Assembly: GCF_900198195.1 (NCBI RefSeq)
Contig: NZ_LT899436.1
Span: 2,509,001 to 2,573,000, forward strand
DNA length: 64,000 bases
Direction of reading: 5' to 3'
From: Tenacibaculum jejuense
GTDB lineage: Bacteria > Bacteroidota > Bacteroidia > Flavobacteriales > Flavobacteriaceae
Below, in pieces: positions 45,828-54,466 of the stretch (the first letter of the stretch is position 1; each line of letters begins with the position of its first letter). The notes under the pieces were generated by a model. It was given only the letters and a program-made list of their open reading frames with translations, was not told the origin of the DNA and did not search any database. The translations under genes and the position numbers were made by a program.

Positions 45828-46652
45828 TTATTCGTACTTTTTAATGTTTTTTCTGATCACTTTTCTGTAGTACACTAATTCTTCAAACTGATAAAAAAAG
45901 TTGATCTTTAATTCTGATACAGTCTGCGGATCTTCTATTTTTTTTCCTAAAACAAAAGCTGTCCAACTTTCGGCTATATCTTCTTCAGGACTTTCTGCAG
46001 CATAATCGGTAATAAAATCATTATAATTATCTTTATACAGCCCGTATAATTTTTCTAAACAACTTTTTTGTTCTGTGTAACAGAAATTTCTTTGGATATA
46101 ATCCCATTCTTTCAATAAAGTCCCATCCCAAAACTCTTCTACAAACTTATTAAGATAACTTCTTTTATTTGTTGTACCTTCAATAGTTACGTATGGCTCG
46201 TTGGGTTTTTGGTTTGTTTTTTTACCTGGAGTAATCTGAGTATGATTTAAAGTTAAAAGATGTCCAAACTCATGTACTAAAGTATAAATAGATTGATTAA
46301 TTCTTGTTTGATCTTTACTTGTGAAATCTACGTCGATAGGATCAATAACCAATTGCCATTCTGTGTTTTTATCATTTAAAGCACCTAAAGCACCTGTTTT
46401 TTCATCTTCGCCATCGGTCATTAAAACTAACCTCTTAATATACTTTTGTGTAATTCGTTTAGGAAAAATACTGTAAAAAACGCTCCAATTGTACCTAGCG
46501 ATACTTGTTTCTTCATCATTGCTTTCAATAAAAATTCCGTTTCTGATTTCCCAAGAGCCTAAAGTTTGACTGTCTCTACCCGGAGGATGAGGATCAGTTG
46601 GATGTGGCATTGCAAAACCAATCAAGAATGTTATTAAAAAACTAAACTTCAT
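45828..46652 (-). CDS. Exported zincin-type metallopeptidase-like protein
   Basis: This 274-aa protein has an N-terminal signal sequence (FSFLITFLIGFA). A central VHEFGHLLTLNH segment supplies the zinc site (H127, E128, H131), and EEDIAESW about 90 residues later probably supplies the third ligand, as in families annotated as putative zinc-binding metallopeptidases. The substrate is unknown. Its start codon overlaps the stop of the HMG-CoA lyase gene by one base (TAATG), so the two are translationally coupled, which is an odd pairing for a leucine-degradation enzyme. Confidence 0.82.
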   Translation of the reverse strand: MKFSFLITFLIGFAMPHPTDPHPPGRDSQTLGSWEIRNGIFIESNDEETSIARYNWSVFYSIFPKRITQKYIKRLVLMTDGEDEKTGALGALNDKNTEWQLVIDPIDVDFTSKDQTRINQSIYTLVHEFGHLLTLNHTQITPGKKTNQKPNEPYVTIEGTTNKRSYLNKFVEEFWDGTLLKEWDYIQRNFCYTEQKSCLEKLYGLYKDNYNDFITDYAAESPEEDIAESWTAFVLGKKIEDPQTVSELKINFFYQFEELVYYRKVIRKNIKKYE

Positions 46653-47521
46653 TAATTTAAATGATTAAAAACGTCTAAAACTTTATTATAAGAGCTTTCA
46701 AAGCTCATTGGTTTTATATTTGTTTCGATCTTATTAGTAGTAAAATAAGAAAGCATTTTTTCGGTGGGCATATTACCTGTCAAATCATCTTTTGCCATAG
46801 GGCATCCTCCATAACCTTTTATAGCACCATCGAACCTTCTACATCCAGATTTAAATGCGCTATCTATCTTTTCAAACCAAGTGGTTGGTGTTGTATGTAA
46901 ATGGGCTCCAAACTCAATTTTTGGATAATTTGGAATCAAATTTGAAAATAGATAGTCAATTACTTTTGGGGTTGAACTACCAATCGTGTCAGACAAAGAT
47001 ACAATTTTAACGCCCATATTTGCAAGTTTTTCTGTCCAATTTGAAACAATCTCTACATTCCATGGATCACCATAAGGATTTCCAAACCCCATTGATAAGT
47101 AAGCAACTACTTTTTTGTTATTTTTCTGTGCTATATTTAATATATCTTTCAAAATATCTACCGATTGAGCCACTGTTTTATGCGTATTTCGCATTTGAAA
47201 GTTTTCTGAAATCGAAAAAGGATAACCTAAATAATCTATCTCTTCGAAAACACAAGCATCGTTTGCTCCCCTAACATTAGCTACAATTGCTAATAGTTTA
47301 CTTTGTGTAGACGATAAATCTAACAATTTTAAAACTTCAGCTGTATCTCTCATTTGAGGTATAGCTTTTGGAGATACAAAACTTCCAAAATCTATGGTAT
47401 CAAAACCTACTTTCAGTAATGAGTTTATATATCTTGCTTTACTTTCTGTTGGAATAAAATGACTTTTTATTCCTTGCATTGCATCTCTAGGACACTCTAT
47501 GATTTTAACTTCTTCAATCAT
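46652..47521 (-). CDS. Hydroxymethylglutaryl-CoA lyase
   Basis: This 289-aa cytoplasmic enzyme splits HMG-CoA into acetoacetate and acetyl-CoA, the last step of leucine breakdown. It is a TIM barrel of the HMGL-like family: VKIIECPRDAMQG with the catalytic Arg/Asp start, VGFDTIDFGSFVSP, SLSDTIGSS, and FGAHLHTT for metal binding by His. The signature loop GGCPMAKDDLTGNMPTE contains the catalytic Cys. A TATATTTG element at 47527-47534 sits so close to the start codon that the message should have almost no leader. Confidence 0.93.
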   Translation of the reverse strand: MIEEVKIIECPRDAMQGIKSHFIPTESKARYINSLLKVGFDTIDFGSFVSPKAIPQMRDTAEVLKLLDLSSTQSKLLAIVANVRGANDACVFEEIDYLGYPFSISENFQMRNTHKTVAQSVDILKDILNIAQKNNKKVVAYLSMGFGNPYGDPWNVEIVSNWTEKLANMGVKIVSLSDTIGSSTPKVIDYLFSNLIPNYPKIEFGAHLHTTPTTWFEKIDSAFKSGCRRFDGAIKGYGGCPMAKDDLTGNMPTEKMLSYFTTNKIETNIKPMSFESSYNKVLDVFNHLN

Positions 47522-47526
47522 TATGC

Positions 47527-47534
47527 CAAATATA
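47527..47534 (-). promoter_or_regulatory. -7 element of the HMG-CoA lyase operon (TATATTTG)
   Basis: This is an exact TAnnTTTG match on the minus strand, only 5 bp before the ATG at 47521. Transcription would begin at or just inside the start codon, implying a leaderless or nearly leaderless message. Confidence 0.5.
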
Positions 47535-47612
47535 AATATATTTTAATATTAATTCTTTAAAGATTGTTGTTAAAAAGCCTCAAAAATATTAAATAATTAA
47601 ATTTAAAAAATT

Positions 47613-47628
47613 TTACAGAAAACTGTAA
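47613..47628. promoter_or_regulatory. Inverted repeat upstream of the sigma-factor operon
   Basis: TTACAGAAAACTGTAA (6-4-6 perfect inverted repeat) lies 41 bp before the sigma-factor start in the divergent region. A related half-site, TTACAGAAAA, also occurs in the region between the other sigma gene and the S41 peptidase gene. It is a possible regulator site. Confidence 0.35.
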
Positions 47629-47669
47629 CAATAAAAATCATGCTTAGTCTTTGAAGTATAAATTAGATA

Positions 47670-48230
47670 TTGAAAACACCAAACTTACATATCAATCAGC
47701 TAATTAATCGTTGTAAAAAAAATGATGCTAATGCTCAAATGGAGATCTATAAACTCTATTATAAAGCAATGTATAATTCATCATATAGAATATTAAAAGA
47801 TGAATTTGAAGCTGAAGATTTAATGCAAGAAGCTTTTTTAACAGCTTTTACAAAATTAGATAGTTTTAAAGGCGAGGTTGCTTTTGGTGCTTGGTTGAAA
47901 AGGATAGTTATTAATAAGAGTTTAACGCAACTAAAAAAAAATAATAGATACCAAGAAGTTAAATTGGAAGTTATTCCTACAGAAGATAAACAAGAAGAAA
48001 GTCTTAATTGTAATAATTTAAATGTTAAGCATGTTTTGAAAGCAATTGCAAAATTAAAAGATAATTACAGAGTAATTCTAACATTAAATTTAATCGAAGG
48101 ATACGATAATGAAGAAATCATGCAAATTTTAAATTATAGCAATGAGAATGTTAGAACAACAATATCGAGGGCAAAAAAGAAATTAAAAGATATATTAAAA
48201 AAGGATATTAATAAAATAGATGTAGTATGA
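47670..48230 (+). CDS. ECF-type RNA polymerase sigma factor
   Basis: This 186-aa protein starts at TTG; an in-frame stop two codons upstream leaves no other start nearby. Region 2 has DEFEAEDLMQEAFLTAFTKLDSFKGE, and region 4 has NLIEGYDNEEIMQILNYSNENVRTTISRAKKKLKDIL. It would direct RNA polymerase to a small regulon in response to an envelope signal. It overlaps the next gene (membrane-anchored protein) by 4 bp, and that overlaps a DUF4097-like gene by 14 bp, which suggests a self-contained operon of sigma factor, its membrane partner and an exported effector. Confidence 0.9.
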   Translation: MKTPNLHINQLINRCKKNDANAQMEIYKLYYKAMYNSSYRILKDEFEAEDLMQEAFLTAFTKLDSFKGEVAFGAWLKRIVINKSLTQLKKNNRYQEVKLEVIPTEDKQEESLNCNNLNVKHVLKAIAKLKDNYRVILTLNLIEGYDNEEIMQILNYSNENVRTTISRAKKKLKDILKKDINKIDVV

Positions 48231-48757
48231 AAGATCAATTTGAAGATTTTTTTATTAATAATGACTTCGATATAAATGAGCCTCACTCTGGTCATGAAGA
48301 TCGATTTTTAAGAAAATTAAATAGACAACAAGAACACAAAAAGAAATTATCATGGACTTGGATGGGTGCTGCAGCCTCTATCTTAATTGTGCTGAGTTTC
48401 TTTTTAGGAAAATATTCATTAGAAGAGAACTCTATTCAAACCATGTTTCCGGAAATGGCTGAAACTGAAACTTTTTTTGTGAATACAATTGCACAAGAAT
48501 TAAAAGAAATAGAAAAATTCAGAAATATTGAAACAGAATCTATTATTGAAGATGCTCTAGATCAAATTGAAGAATTAGAAGACCAATTTAAAAACTTTAA
48601 AAAAGATTTAAGTGTTATAGGGAATGAAAGACAAATCATTAAGGGAATGATTGATAATTACCAACAACGATTACAAATTCTTGAACAACTTTTATTTCAA
48701 TTAGAATACATTAAAAATCCAACACAACAAAACAACGACAACAATGAGTTTATATAA
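48227..48757 (+). CDS. Membrane-anchored protein, probable anti-sigma factor
   Basis: This 176-aa protein has a soluble N-terminal part (about 1-40) with acidic DFFINNDFDINEPHSGHEDRFLRKL, one transmembrane helix (about 43-60, MGAAASILIVLSFFLG), and a periplasmic coiled-coil tail (about 90-170, EDALDQIEELEDQFKNFKKDL). Topology and position directly after an ECF sigma gene fit an anti-sigma factor, though no zinc-binding ASD motif is present. The gene overlaps both neighbours. Confidence 0.75.
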   Translation: MKDQFEDFFINNDFDINEPHSGHEDRFLRKLNRQQEHKKKLSWTWMGAAASILIVLSFFLGKYSLEENSIQTMFPEMAETETFFVNTIAQELKEIEKFRNIETESIIEDALDQIEELEDQFKNFKKDLSVIGNERQIIKGMIDNYQQRLQILEQLLFQLEYIKNPTQQNNDNNEFI

Positions 48758-49826
48758 AAAGATATTTTTCGCAGCGCTATTTTTACCTTTTGTAGCACTA
48801 TCAAGTAATGGTATTAAAAAGCATGAAAAAACTAAAACTATTTCGAAAAAGTTTACTGTTAATAGCAATGCTTCAGTATTTATAAAAAACAAATACGGTA
48901 ATTTAAATGTTACTACTTGGAATAAAAATACTGTTGAGATCGATGTTCGAATTACTGTTAAAGGAAACGACTTAGACAAAGTTCAGGATAAATTAGAAGA
49001 TATAAGAATAGACTTTGAAGCTTCAGAAGGTCTTGTAGAAGCAAGAACCATAATTGAAAAAACTAAATCTAGTTGGAGTTTTTGGGGTAAGAGTAATAAC
49101 ATTAACTACAAAATAAACTACTTTGTTAAAATGCCTATTACAAATAATGCCGATTTAAATAATAAATACGGAAATATTGAGCTAGATATTATAGAAGGGA
49201 AAGCGAATATTAATTGTGATTATGGTGCTATTCAAGTTGAAAAGTTATTAAATTCTTCTAATTCAATTTCGCTTGACTATTGTAGAAGTTCTAATATTCA
49301 GTATATGAAATCTGGTACTCTAAATGTAGATTATTCTAAAATTACTGTAGATGAAGTAGAAAAGATTAAGGTTAATGCAGATTATTCTGGAGTAAAAGTT
49401 GGAACAGTAAATGACATTAGTTTCAATAGTGATTATGGAAGTATAACTATTGAAGATGGTGAATATGTAGATGGAAACTCAGATTATGCTGGAATGCGAA
49501 TAGGTACTTTAAGAAAAAGTTTACGCGTTAATACAGATTACGGAGGACTAAAAGTTAAAAACTTAGCTAAAGGGTTTGAAAATGTAACTATTGATGGAAG
49601 TTATGCTGGTATTAAAATTGGAACGGCACGTGATAACAATTTCGATTTTACAGTTAACTTGAGTTACTCTGGTTTCAAATATCCTAAAGAATATGTAGAA
49701 ACTTATAAAGCAGTAAGAAAAACTACTAAAAAATATTACGAAGGATCTTTCGGTAAAGCAAATTCTGGATCTAAAATTAATATCAAATCAGATTATGGTG
49801 GTGTGTCTTTACAATTAAATGATTAA
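48744..49826 (+). CDS. Exported DUF4097-like beta-helix protein
   Basis: This 360-aa protein has a signal peptide (IFFAALFLPFVALS). After YGNLNVTTWNKNTVEIDVRITVKG the chain is a series of short repeats with Y-G/Y-S/Y-A turns such as NKYGNIEL, CDYGAIQV, VDYSKITV, ADYSGVKV, SDYGSITI, SDYAGMRI and TDYGGLKV, roughly every 18-22 residues. This is a right-handed beta-helix of the DUF4097 (putative adhesin) type. It is the third gene of the ECF operon and would be the exported output protein. It meets the convergent YhhN-like gene with no spacing between the stops. Confidence 0.85.
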   Translation: MSLYKKIFFAALFLPFVALSSNGIKKHEKTKTISKKFTVNSNASVFIKNKYGNLNVTTWNKNTVEIDVRITVKGNDLDKVQDKLEDIRIDFEASEGLVEARTIIEKTKSSWSFWGKSNNINYKINYFVKMPITNNADLNNKYGNIELDIIEGKANINCDYGAIQVEKLLNSSNSISLDYCRSSNIQYMKSGTLNVDYSKITVDEVEKIKVNADYSGVKVGTVNDISFNSDYGSITIEDGEYVDGNSDYAGMRIGTLRKSLRVNTDYGGLKVKNLAKGFENVTIDGSYAGIKIGTARDNNFDFTVNLSYSGFKYPKEYVETYKAVRKTTKKYYEGSFGKANSGSKINIKSDYGGVSLQLND

Positions 49827-50492
49827 TCATTTTTTTAAAATCATCGATTTGTATATCAAATACCTAGCAAAATAATACATGAAATGATATACAATTATAA
49901 AATAAGGACTCGGACTTATGTAGTTTGATATGGCTGTGAGTACATCGGCTATAGGAAAAATTAATGCTGCTAAAAAAAAATAGAACGCTTTTTTATTATT
50001 CTTACTTAATAGATTTAAAAAAGCAAATAAAACCAAACAGATTGATGCTAAACCCATTACAAATACTAACAACTGTATTTCTTCGACATACTCATAAAGA
50101 ATAAGATAAATCATTGAGAAGATAAAAGTAAATGGCACAGCATAAAACAAAAGTGTTTTTAGCGGGTACTTTAAAATAGAATGATAAATAATAATTATAT
50201 ATAAAAATCTATTTAAAATTAGCAAGAACAAAGCTTCATGATAGAAGTTTTCTTCAAACACAAACAAAGAGTCTGATACAATAGAAAACAATAAAATCAC
50301 AACATACCAATAATTAACTTTAGGAGTAGTTTCTAAATATAGAAACGATAACGACAATAAAGCAACAAGCTTTACTGCAAACTCAAAATTCAAATCTTCT
50401 AGAGTTACTACATATAAAACTAAAAGAGAGGCTAATGTGTATAGTATTGTGAAAAATGTAACATTTTTCTTATTTACATGTCTTTTTCTCAA
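49827..50492 (-). CDS. YhhN-like multipass membrane protein (lysoplasmalogenase family)
   Basis: This 221-aa protein has about seven to eight hydrophobic helices (for example NVTFFTILYTLASLLVLYV, YWYVVILLFSIVSDSLFVF and LLVFVMGLASICLVLFAFL). The pattern of IVSDSLF and IFPIADVLTAISNYI with conserved acidic residues in membrane helices fits the YhhN/TMEM86 family, whose characterised members hydrolyse lysoplasmalogens. The substrate in this organism is not evident. Its stop abuts the DUF4097-like stop. Its start overlaps the longest reading of the divergent DUF2807 gene, supporting the shorter start there. Confidence 0.75.
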   Translation of the reverse strand: MRKRHVNKKNVTFFTILYTLASLLVLYVVTLEDLNFEFAVKLVALLSLSFLYLETTPKVNYWYVVILLFSIVSDSLFVFEENFYHEALFLLILNRFLYIIIIYHSILKYPLKTLLFYAVPFTFIFSMIYLILYEYVEEIQLLVFVMGLASICLVLFAFLNLLSKNNKKAFYFFLAALIFPIADVLTAISNYISPSPYFIIVYHFMYYFARYLIYKSMILKK

Positions 50493-50525
50493 TTGGAAGT
50501 ATTAATGTTTAAAAATAAAAAAAAA

Positions 50526-51254
50526 ATGAAAAAATTACTATTAACCTTATTTATTTTAACCACCACTATAACCTTAACAGCTCAAAGCTGGTGGAGTTCA
50601 AAAAAAGTTAGAGGAAATGGAAAAGTTATTACTGAAGAGAGATCTGTTGGTGACTTTGATGAAGTTAGTGTAGGTGGCTCTTTTGATGTTATTCTTATAG
50701 ATGGTCGAGAAGGGAAAGTTACTATCGAAGGAGAAGAAAACATTATACCTTATATCATTACTGAAGTACGAGGAAATACCTTAAAAATTAAAGTACAAAA
50801 AAATACAAATGTACGATTCAACAGAAAGTTAACAGTAACTGTACCTTTTGAAGATATTAACGGAATTGCTCTAGGTGGATCTGGAAATGTACGTTCAGAA
50901 AAAGTTGTTCGTGGAGAAAATGTAAGTTTATCTATTGGTGGTTCGGGTAATATAAAAACTAAAGTAAAAGCAAGTACTTTATCTACATCAATTGGTGGTT
51001 CTGGTAATATTAGGGTAGCTGGTTCTTCTGATCATATGAAATGTTCTATAGCAGGGTCTGGTAACATTAAAGCTTACGATGTAACGACTAAAACTTTAAA
51101 AGTTAGTGTTGCAGGTTCAGGAGATATTGAAGCTACAGTTAAAGATAAAATTAAAGGATCTGTTGTAGGATCTGGAAGCGTATACTATAAAGGAAATCCA
51201 AAATATATTGATACAAATTCTGTGGGATCAGGAGATATTATAAAAAGAGGATAA
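50526..51254 (+). CDS. Exported DUF2807 (head GIN domain) protein
   Basis: This protein of about 242 aa is given from the Met at 50526, which begins a clean signal peptide (MKKLLLTLFILTTTITLTA before QSWW). The longer frame start at 50478 would overlap the divergent gene and add a charged prefix. The body is beta-helical, with GSF-DVILIDG-x-EGKVTIEGEENI and then recurring IGGSGN, AGSGNI, AGSGDI and VGSGSV turns about every 15-20 residues, the hallmark of DUF2807. Function is unknown; many members are exported putative adhesins. Its stop abuts that of the convergent alkB-like gene with no spacing. Confidence 0.88.
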   Translation: MKKLLLTLFILTTTITLTAQSWWSSKKVRGNGKVITEERSVGDFDEVSVGGSFDVILIDGREGKVTIEGEENIIPYIITEVRGNTLKIKVQKNTNVRFNRKLTVTVPFEDINGIALGGSGNVRSEKVVRGENVSLSIGGSGNIKTKVKASTLSTSIGGSGNIRVAGSSDHMKCSIAGSGNIKAYDVTTKTLKVSVAGSGDIEATVKDKIKGSVVGSGSVYYKGNPKYIDTNSVGSGDIIKRG

Positions 51255-51866
51255 CTACGTTATTATTGTTCTAAACGTTAAGTTAATTCTCGGACGGTGG
51301 ACTTTTTTGGTTGGTGGAAGACGATGCAACCAATGTGTTTGTGTTTCATCTTTCATTACCAATAACGAACCATGTTGAAGTACTTTAGAAACTACTTCCT
51401 TGGTTCGTTTATGTTTAAATGCAAATTTTCTTTCTGCCCCAAATGTTACTGAAGCTATAGCTCCATTCTTTTTCAAATCTTTCTCTCCGTCACTATGCCA
51501 TGCCATACCTTCTGAACCATCATGATATAAATTCAATAAACACGAGTTATACGTTTCTTTTGTAATAGATTCAATTATCTTTTTAATTTCAAGCAATTCA
51601 TTAGTAAATGGTAATGCTACTTTAGTAATTTTTGAATAAGAATATTCAAATTCTTCTTCTCCAAACCAAGCCACTTTTCTTTTTGTTGTAATTAACTTTC
51701 CAAAAATAATTGCTTGATCTTGCTTCCATGGAATTTCATTTAACAAATATTCATAATGAGCATCTGCTTCTTGCTTAGTGAATGCGTGCCCGTAATAATG
51801 AACAGTACCATCTTCTGGAAGTAAATTCAATAACTCATTAGTATCTGACTGAGAAAAAAGATCCAT
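51255..51866 (-). CDS. AlkB-like 2-oxoglutarate/Fe(II) dioxygenase
   Basis: This 203-aa cytoplasmic protein has a double-stranded beta-helix dioxygenase core. The iron ligands are WHSDGE (H124, D126) and THWLHRLPP, and the 2-oxoglutarate-binding and nucleotide-lid Arg are in RPRINLTFR. NLYHDGSEGMAWHSDGE and SVTFGAERKFAFKHK match the AlkB/ALKBH2-type repair enzymes, which remove methyl groups from alkylated bases in DNA or RNA. The gene starts 18 bp downstream of the M1 aminopeptidase stop and is probably co-transcribed with it. Confidence 0.93.
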   Translation of the reverse strand: MDLFSQSDTNELLNLLPEDGTVHYYGHAFTKQEADAHYEYLLNEIPWKQDQAIIFGKLITTKRKVAWFGEEEFEYSYSKITKVALPFTNELLEIKKIIESITKETYNSCLLNLYHDGSEGMAWHSDGEKDLKKNGAIASVTFGAERKFAFKHKRTKEVVSKVLQHGSLLVMKDETQTHWLHRLPPTKKVHRPRINLTFRTIIT

Positions 51867-51884
51867 CTTAAATTATAATCTAAT

Positions 51885-54335
51885 TTATTTTAATAATCTA
51901 GTTAATGCTTCTTTAATAATGGCTATATTTTTTTGCTCATTTGGTTTATTAGCACTCTTTTGTGTTTGAACCATATTACGCATTAATTCTATTCCAACAT
52001 TATTAAACCCATATTGTTCAAACTTTTTACCTTTCACTACTATATCATTAACTAAATTCTGAATTGCTTTTGAATTGTTACTTTTTGTAATTTTCTCGTA
52101 AGCTTTAGTATATAGCTTTTTTGTAGATTTATCTTGACTTAGGAACATTCCTGTGATTACATTTCCTGCAATAAAAGTTAATTCACTTTCATCATTTTCT
52201 TCTAAATAAATACGTGTAAGTGGAGTTGCAATTACTTTTCTTACTCCTTCTGAAAGTTCTTTTGATTTCGTGTAGGCTAATTTTTTATCAATATAATATA
52301 AAGAAACTAAGGCATTACCCACCACTGAATAGGAAGGACTTTTTAAAGCTTTTTCAAATATTGGTTTTAATTCAGGTTCTGTTAATTTCCCTAAAGTTTC
52401 TATTGCTGTTGCTTGTACTAACGTTTTTGGATCATTTGCTGCTATTTGCTTTATCTTTTCAATAACCTTACGCTTACTATACTTGTTTATTAAATTAATA
52501 TTTTGAAGTGCTAATATTCTCAATTTATAAAAAGGATCATTTAAAACATCTGCCATAGCATTAAAAGCTTTGTTATCTACATGCTGAGATTTAGCTACTT
52601 CTAATAATGCTTCTCTCTTGTGTCTGTAATTTTTAACATTCTTTAATTGATAGATGAAATCACTTAATATTTTATTTTCATTTACATCACATAATAAAAC
52701 TCCATCTGCATTAATTTGAATTAATTTAGGTTGACTTGCGTAGGGAAAAGTGAAAGAAGTCTCTTTACCTTTAACAAAAACTGTATGACGTTTTACTTTA
52801 TTTTTTTCAAAAATGTCAATAGCTAATGGAAATTGAAATTCTTTATCCTGTGTTTGGTATATGTTAACTGTGACTGTTTTCCTTAAATCGTTGTAATCAT
52901 AAGAAATATCTAGTTTAGGATGACCTTCTCCAAAATACCATTGATTAAAAAACCAGTTTAAATCCTTACCTGTTACTGTTTCAAAAGCTAATCGTAATTG
53001 ATGTGCTTCTCCAGTTCCATACTTATTGTCTACCAAGTATTTATTTAAACTTTCGAAAAAAGCTTTATCTCCAACATAATTCCTTAGCATGTGTAAAATT
53101 GCTCCGCCTTTATTGTAACTCACAGCATCAAACATGTCTTCCTTATCCTCATAATAAAAACGAACTAAATGCTTGTCAAAATTATCTCCAGACTTATATC
53201 CCTGAATATCTTCAAATAAATGAGCTTCTGCTTCATCTTTACCATATTTATACTCTAACCACAAGTACTCACTGTAATTCGCAAAACTTTCATTCACTGT
53301 TAAGTTACTCCAACTTTCTGTAGTTACTAAATCACCAAACCAATGATGAAAAGCTTCATGTGCAATAGTAATTTCTTGTACATTTTGATCAATTAATTGT
53401 CCTGGTGTTTGGTATGCTTGTTCACCATGAATTACTGCTGTAGTATTTTCCATTGCGCCACTCACATAATCTCTACCTACAATTTGTGAATATTTATCCC
53501 AAGGATACTCTATACCTGTAATCTTAGAGAAAAAAGCTAACATCTCTGGAGTATGTCCAAAAATCTTTTCAGCATAAGGAGCATATTCTTTTTCTACATA
53601 ATAATTTACAGGAATATTTTTATATGAGTCTTCAATTACTTCATACTCTCCTACTCCCATAAAAAATAAATAAGGTGCATGCTTTTGAGTAAAATTCCAA
53701 TAATCTGTTCTTGTTCCATTAGAATTCTCTGTCTGATTTTCTAATTTTCCATTAGAAAGTGTTTTATATTTTTTTGGAACAGTTATGTAAATCTCTTGTG
53801 ATGTTTTTTGATTTGGAGTATCTATTGTTGGAAACCAACAACTACTTGCTTCAGTTTCACCTTGAGTCCAAATTTGAGTTGGTTTATCTTCATCTTCGCC
53901 TTTAGGATTTATAAAATATAAACCTTTTGCTGATGTTATTGCTTTACTTCCCTTTTGCTTAACTCTTTCAGGTTGTGCCGTGTATTTAATATAAACAGTT
54001 AACTTTTCATCTCTAACATATGATTTAGGCAAACTAATTTTAAGTTTAAACCCATCGTATTTATACTTCAAATCGGCGTTATTTAATGTGATTTTATGAA
54101 TCAACATAGCTTTAGCATCTAACTCTAGCTCATTAGAACTATAAAAATGAGGTGTTGCAGTTATCCAAGCTTCCCCATTCATTGTTTGTTTTTCAAAATT
54201 AAAATCTACCTTTAATTTTGTATGTTCTAAATTGAAAACTTTATCTCTTTCTCCTCTATATTCTGATAGAGTTTGTGAAAATCCTTGAAAAATAAAAGAA
54301 CTAAATACTACTAAAACCCAAAAAATATTCCTCAT
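51885..54335 (-). CDS. M1-family aminopeptidase (gluzincin)
   Basis: This 816-aa exported peptidase is given from Met at 54335 (signal peptide NIFWVLVVFSSFIFQGFS). The frame extends to 54356, but that start overlaps a TACTTTTG promoter element at 54354-54361, so the inner Met is preferred. Motifs: SGAMENTTAVIH (exopeptidase signature), AHEAFHHWFGD (H326, E327, H330) with NESFANY supplying the third zinc ligand, and the catalytic Tyr in AVSYNKGG further on. The C-terminal third (about 560-816) is HEAT-like helical repeat. It releases N-terminal residues from peptides outside the cytoplasm. Confidence 0.93.
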   Translation of the reverse strand: MRNIFWVLVVFSSFIFQGFSQTLSEYRGERDKVFNLEHTKLKVDFNFEKQTMNGEAWITATPHFYSSNELELDAKAMLIHKITLNNADLKYKYDGFKLKISLPKSYVRDEKLTVYIKYTAQPERVKQKGSKAITSAKGLYFINPKGEDEDKPTQIWTQGETEASSCWFPTIDTPNQKTSQEIYITVPKKYKTLSNGKLENQTENSNGTRTDYWNFTQKHAPYLFFMGVGEYEVIEDSYKNIPVNYYVEKEYAPYAEKIFGHTPEMLAFFSKITGIEYPWDKYSQIVGRDYVSGAMENTTAVIHGEQAYQTPGQLIDQNVQEITIAHEAFHHWFGDLVTTESWSNLTVNESFANYSEYLWLEYKYGKDEAEAHLFEDIQGYKSGDNFDKHLVRFYYEDKEDMFDAVSYNKGGAILHMLRNYVGDKAFFESLNKYLVDNKYGTGEAHQLRLAFETVTGKDLNWFFNQWYFGEGHPKLDISYDYNDLRKTVTVNIYQTQDKEFQFPLAIDIFEKNKVKRHTVFVKGKETSFTFPYASQPKLIQINADGVLLCDVNENKILSDFIYQLKNVKNYRHKREALLEVAKSQHVDNKAFNAMADVLNDPFYKLRILALQNINLINKYSKRKVIEKIKQIAANDPKTLVQATAIETLGKLTEPELKPIFEKALKSPSYSVVGNALVSLYYIDKKLAYTKSKELSEGVRKVIATPLTRIYLEENDESELTFIAGNVITGMFLSQDKSTKKLYTKAYEKITKSNNSKAIQNLVNDIVVKGKKFEQYGFNNVGIELMRNMVQTQKSANKPNEQKNIAIIKEALTRLLK

Positions 54336-54353
54336 TACATTTATGTATTTAAT

Positions 54354-54361
54354 CAAAAGTA
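54354..54361 (-). promoter_or_regulatory. -7 element of the M1 aminopeptidase gene (TACTTTTG)
   Basis: This is an exact TAnnTTTG match on the minus strand, 18 bp before the Met codon at 54335. It overlaps the longer possible start (54356), which decides for the shorter protein. Confidence 0.5.
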
Positions 54362-54402
54362 ATAATTAAATATTGTATGGCTGTTAAGGGGTAGTTAAAA
54401 AG

Positions 54403-54438
54403 AAAAATCACAAGCTTTCTAAAAAAGTTGTGATTTTT
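54403..54438 (-). terminator. Terminator of the DUF4252 sigma-factor operon
   Basis: An 11-bp stem (54403-54413 with 54428-54438) has A/T tails and an inner CTTT/AAAG stem. It begins 28 bp beyond the stop of the second DUF4252 gene. Confidence 0.8.
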
Positions 54439-54466
54439 AAATGATATATCAATACATAAAGTAAAT

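Noticed and set aside
50478..50525. Longer DUF2807 start at 50478
   Set aside because: It overlaps the divergent YhhN-like start and puts charged residues before an otherwise complete signal peptide.
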